From assembly GCA_013397075.1 (NCBI GenBank), contig VWZS01002406.1:186001-250000 (forward strand): a stretch of 64,000 bases of DNA, in the 5' to 3' direction. Of this stretch, positions 61,650 through 64,000 are shown one piece after another; the first letter of the stretch is position 1, and each line of letters opens with the position of its first letter. Origin of the DNA: Rhabdornis inornatus. Taxonomy: Eukaryota; Chordata; Aves; Passeriformes; Rhabdornithidae. The translations under genes were made by a program, and so were the position numbers. Below the pieces are notes generated by a model. The model saw nothing but the letters and a program-made list of their open reading frames with translations. It was not told where the DNA came from and did not search any database.

Positions 61650-64000
61650 CTAAAGATCAAAAGAAATTACACTTACATTTATTACTGAAAATCTTAAGGA
61701 TGAAAAAAAAAGGGGAGGTTGGCTTTCCATCAGATGTTGATTTTTCAGTGATCATTAATGGGATACTGACCCTAAATAACTACTAAGGAAATCTTTTGAC
61801 AGAGAGAGAAAAACAGCTCTTCAACTGTTCTGGCTGCTATCCCCATTCCATACTCACAAACACCCTTTGGGATTAAAAGTCCCATCTACACTTGAGAGCT
61901 TGTTTGTGTCAAAGGGTGGAGAGAGGGTGTTTTTCAAAAAATGGAGACTCTCATGATCTTTGTGTCCGCATCTCAGCCACACAGGAGGTGATAAGCACTT
62001 TTTTTCATAGCTTTAAATGGTCCCCAGTCTATCAGTCCTGCCACTCTTCAGTGGACTTTCTCTCTTTCCTATGTTTTCCGTAAAGACTGCCCCAAAAGGG
62101 AAGCAAAAGTGGACACTCACTCAAAGAGTAGTTTTTCCCCATTTGACTAACATCGATTTGTTCTGAATATGGATGTGCTATTTTTTGTCAAGAAACAAAC
62201 TATGAAAAAAACCTTTTCCTAACTTTGGCTACAAAAAGAACGCCTCCAGCTCTGTAAAAACAGCCCTTCTGTCTTGGTGATATGGTTAAATGTCCTTAGA
62301 TAACTCTGAAAAGTTTGCTTATAAAAAGACAAAAACATTGAAAGAGAGAAGAAAAGTAAATTTCCTGGATAATCTTGCATTGTCCTGTACAGGCCATTGA
62401 ATTTGACAACCTTTTGGCAAACACACTTGGCTTGCTTTTGGAAATTATAACACAGAAACAAGGAAAGTGGCCTAACACAGTTCCCAGATAGGCATTTAAC
62501 CTGAAAGAAAAGGGCGTGTTTTATTAGTGCTTGAGTAGAAACAGAGGATGTTTTTATAAGGCACAAGGAAAAAAGTAGGAAAGGACTAGTCTAAGGACAA
62601 AGATGATAAACTTGCTTTATTCATGAGAAGCTGAAGTAATCGTTTTCTTCTGCCTGTGAATAACAACATGGTGCACTGTGTGGTAAAGTGCACCATGAAG
62701 TAAAACAAAACTTGCACGAAGCAGAATGGCTTGTTTAAATAAGGACTCATCAATTGATTTAAATGCTTACATCTTAAAATACACCAAAAGTATTATTTTT
62801 ATACTACTACAGTGAAGAAGAATGAAAACCAGAATCCAAAATAAAGACGTTGAGATTCGATCTACAACAGTGAGGGTGTATTTTCCTGATGCCATAAATT
62901 GCTACAGTGAGGAATAGCTCTTCATTAACTAGGAAAATCAGTTTAACAAGATGAAAGCTGCAGAAAGGCAATTTAATTCACAAAGATGAATAAGGTCACC
63001 TTTAGAAACTAAAGGATAGGCTGCATTGCCCATTCACAACAGAGAAACTGAAAATACTTTCATAAGGGAATTAAAACAAATCTCCTTAATCATCTGAACA
63101 ATGCAGTTTGGGGTACCTCAAAAATCCATGTCTAAACTGAAAGCTTCAGAATTTGCTAATTTGGACAATTGTTATGGTAAGAGAAATGCTGTGAATTGTT
63201 ATGCTGAACTCTATCACCACTGTGAGAAGAAAAACTCTGCTTTGGTAAGCCTTTCAGTTAGTCATGCTGCTCAGAAAATCAGTTCCCATCCCCTCTCCTC
63301 TGCTCCTATTGCTCCACTTTACCCTGGACCACTGCCCTGATGCAGCTGAAAGTGCAGCCATGCAGAAGTCAGCACTGGCACATAGCAGGAACTAGTGTCC
63401 AGGAGAGCTGGGAATGCTTTCCCCTGGGAGTAACATTGACTTGAGCACTGAAGAGGAACAGAATGTCACTGAGCAGCCTGAACTAGCAGAGCATTTGTTT
63501 CACTGTGTAGCCTGCACCCTAAGAGCAAAGCATTAGGACTTAGTCAGGGATTGTCAAAGCAGCTGTAGCATCATTTCTAGGTGAAACCTAAGCCTGGATA
63601 AGTATGGTAAAACCCAGCCTGCAAATAGAGTCTGGTGTCTTCCCCATTTACTGCCTGTAGATGAACAGAGTACTGCCTCATGCATCCTCTTGTCTCTGCC
63701 TTCACACTGGAGCTTAAAACTCCTAGAGGTGATGAAATGGAAGAGTTAAAATTCGCATCACTTTGAACAATACTTTAGTCTTGGTTCAGTAAAAGGTAGT
63801 GTGTACTTTCTCAAGTAAGCAGCACTTCATCTTGCCCACAAATCTCATGTGTGCCTGTGGGCTACTTTGACAGCTACTCGAAGACAGTTTACTACACATT
63901 AACTAAACCACACCAGGAGTTGCTCTGGTATTAATGATGCAAAGTGATTTACAAAAGAAAATTAAATCAGCTTTCATTAACTGAGGCACCAGGCTCTTAC
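61650..64000 (-). other. ENPP2: ENPP2 intron, continues past the window edge
   Basis: No further ENPP2 exon could be found on the - strand to the end of the window. I looked for the lysine-rich linker and for the 25-residue alternative exon of the gamma isoform, without success. It contains a perfect 11-bp hairpin at 62667-62697. Confidence 0.7.
62667..62697. repeat. Perfect 11-bp inverted repeat, 9-base loop
   Basis: The arms CATGGTGCACT and AGTGCACCATG are exactly complementary. It lies within an ENPP2 intron, and no function can be inferred. Confidence 0.85.

Noticed and set aside
62460..62566. Candidate extra ENPP2 exon on the - strand after a TTTTCTTTCAG
   Set aside because: The acceptor-like site looks good, but the translation does not match any ENPP2 segment and no paired donor in phase was found.
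63101..63340. 79-codon + strand open frame inside the ENPP2 intron
   Set aside because: No recognisable domain, not on the ENPP2 strand, and ends in low-complexity Ser/Pro codons. Treated as chance.

Overview
This looks like a stretch of bird chromosome. The evidence is vertebrate split genes with GT-AG introns, chicken-repeat-1 (CR1) LINE fragments with their typical 3' ends, short solo LTRs, and a GC-rich gene start broken by an assembly N. I cannot name the species. I found no bacterial, organellar or CRISPR-like content.

Layout: about 1-8.7 kb is intergenic DNA with no gene I can support. From 8.8 to 15.4 kb lies CCN3 (also called NOV) on the + strand. Four coding exons are readable (9179-9353, 9601-9852, 11734-11942, 14248-14544). 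The signal-peptide exon and the first few codons of the IGFBP exon are missing at a GC-rich assembly break (N at 9177). From 15.4 to 51.4 kb is about 36 kb of intergenic DNA. It holds CR1 fragments, one 400-bp solo LTR with a 6-bp target-site duplication, one clear MIR/CORE-SINE relic plus two weaker ones, a possible hAT relic, and a GC-rich patch with a CTCF-like site. From 51.4 kb to the right edge lies the 3' part of ENPP2 (autotaxin) on the - strand: six last coding exons and the 3' UTR. The rest of the gene continues past 64 kb.

CCN3 and ENPP2 are neighbours and converge tail-to-tail, the same order and orientation as in human 8q24.12 as I remember it. They are not a pathway unit. CCN3 is a secreted matricellular protein, and ENPP2 is a secreted lysophospholipase D that makes lysophosphatidic acid.

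I found no convincing undescribed biological system. The best second-look items are the truncated CCN3 5' end, two solo LTRs whose boundaries can be read exactly (one nested inside a CR1 in a CCN3 intron), and the very old MIR-like SINE relics.
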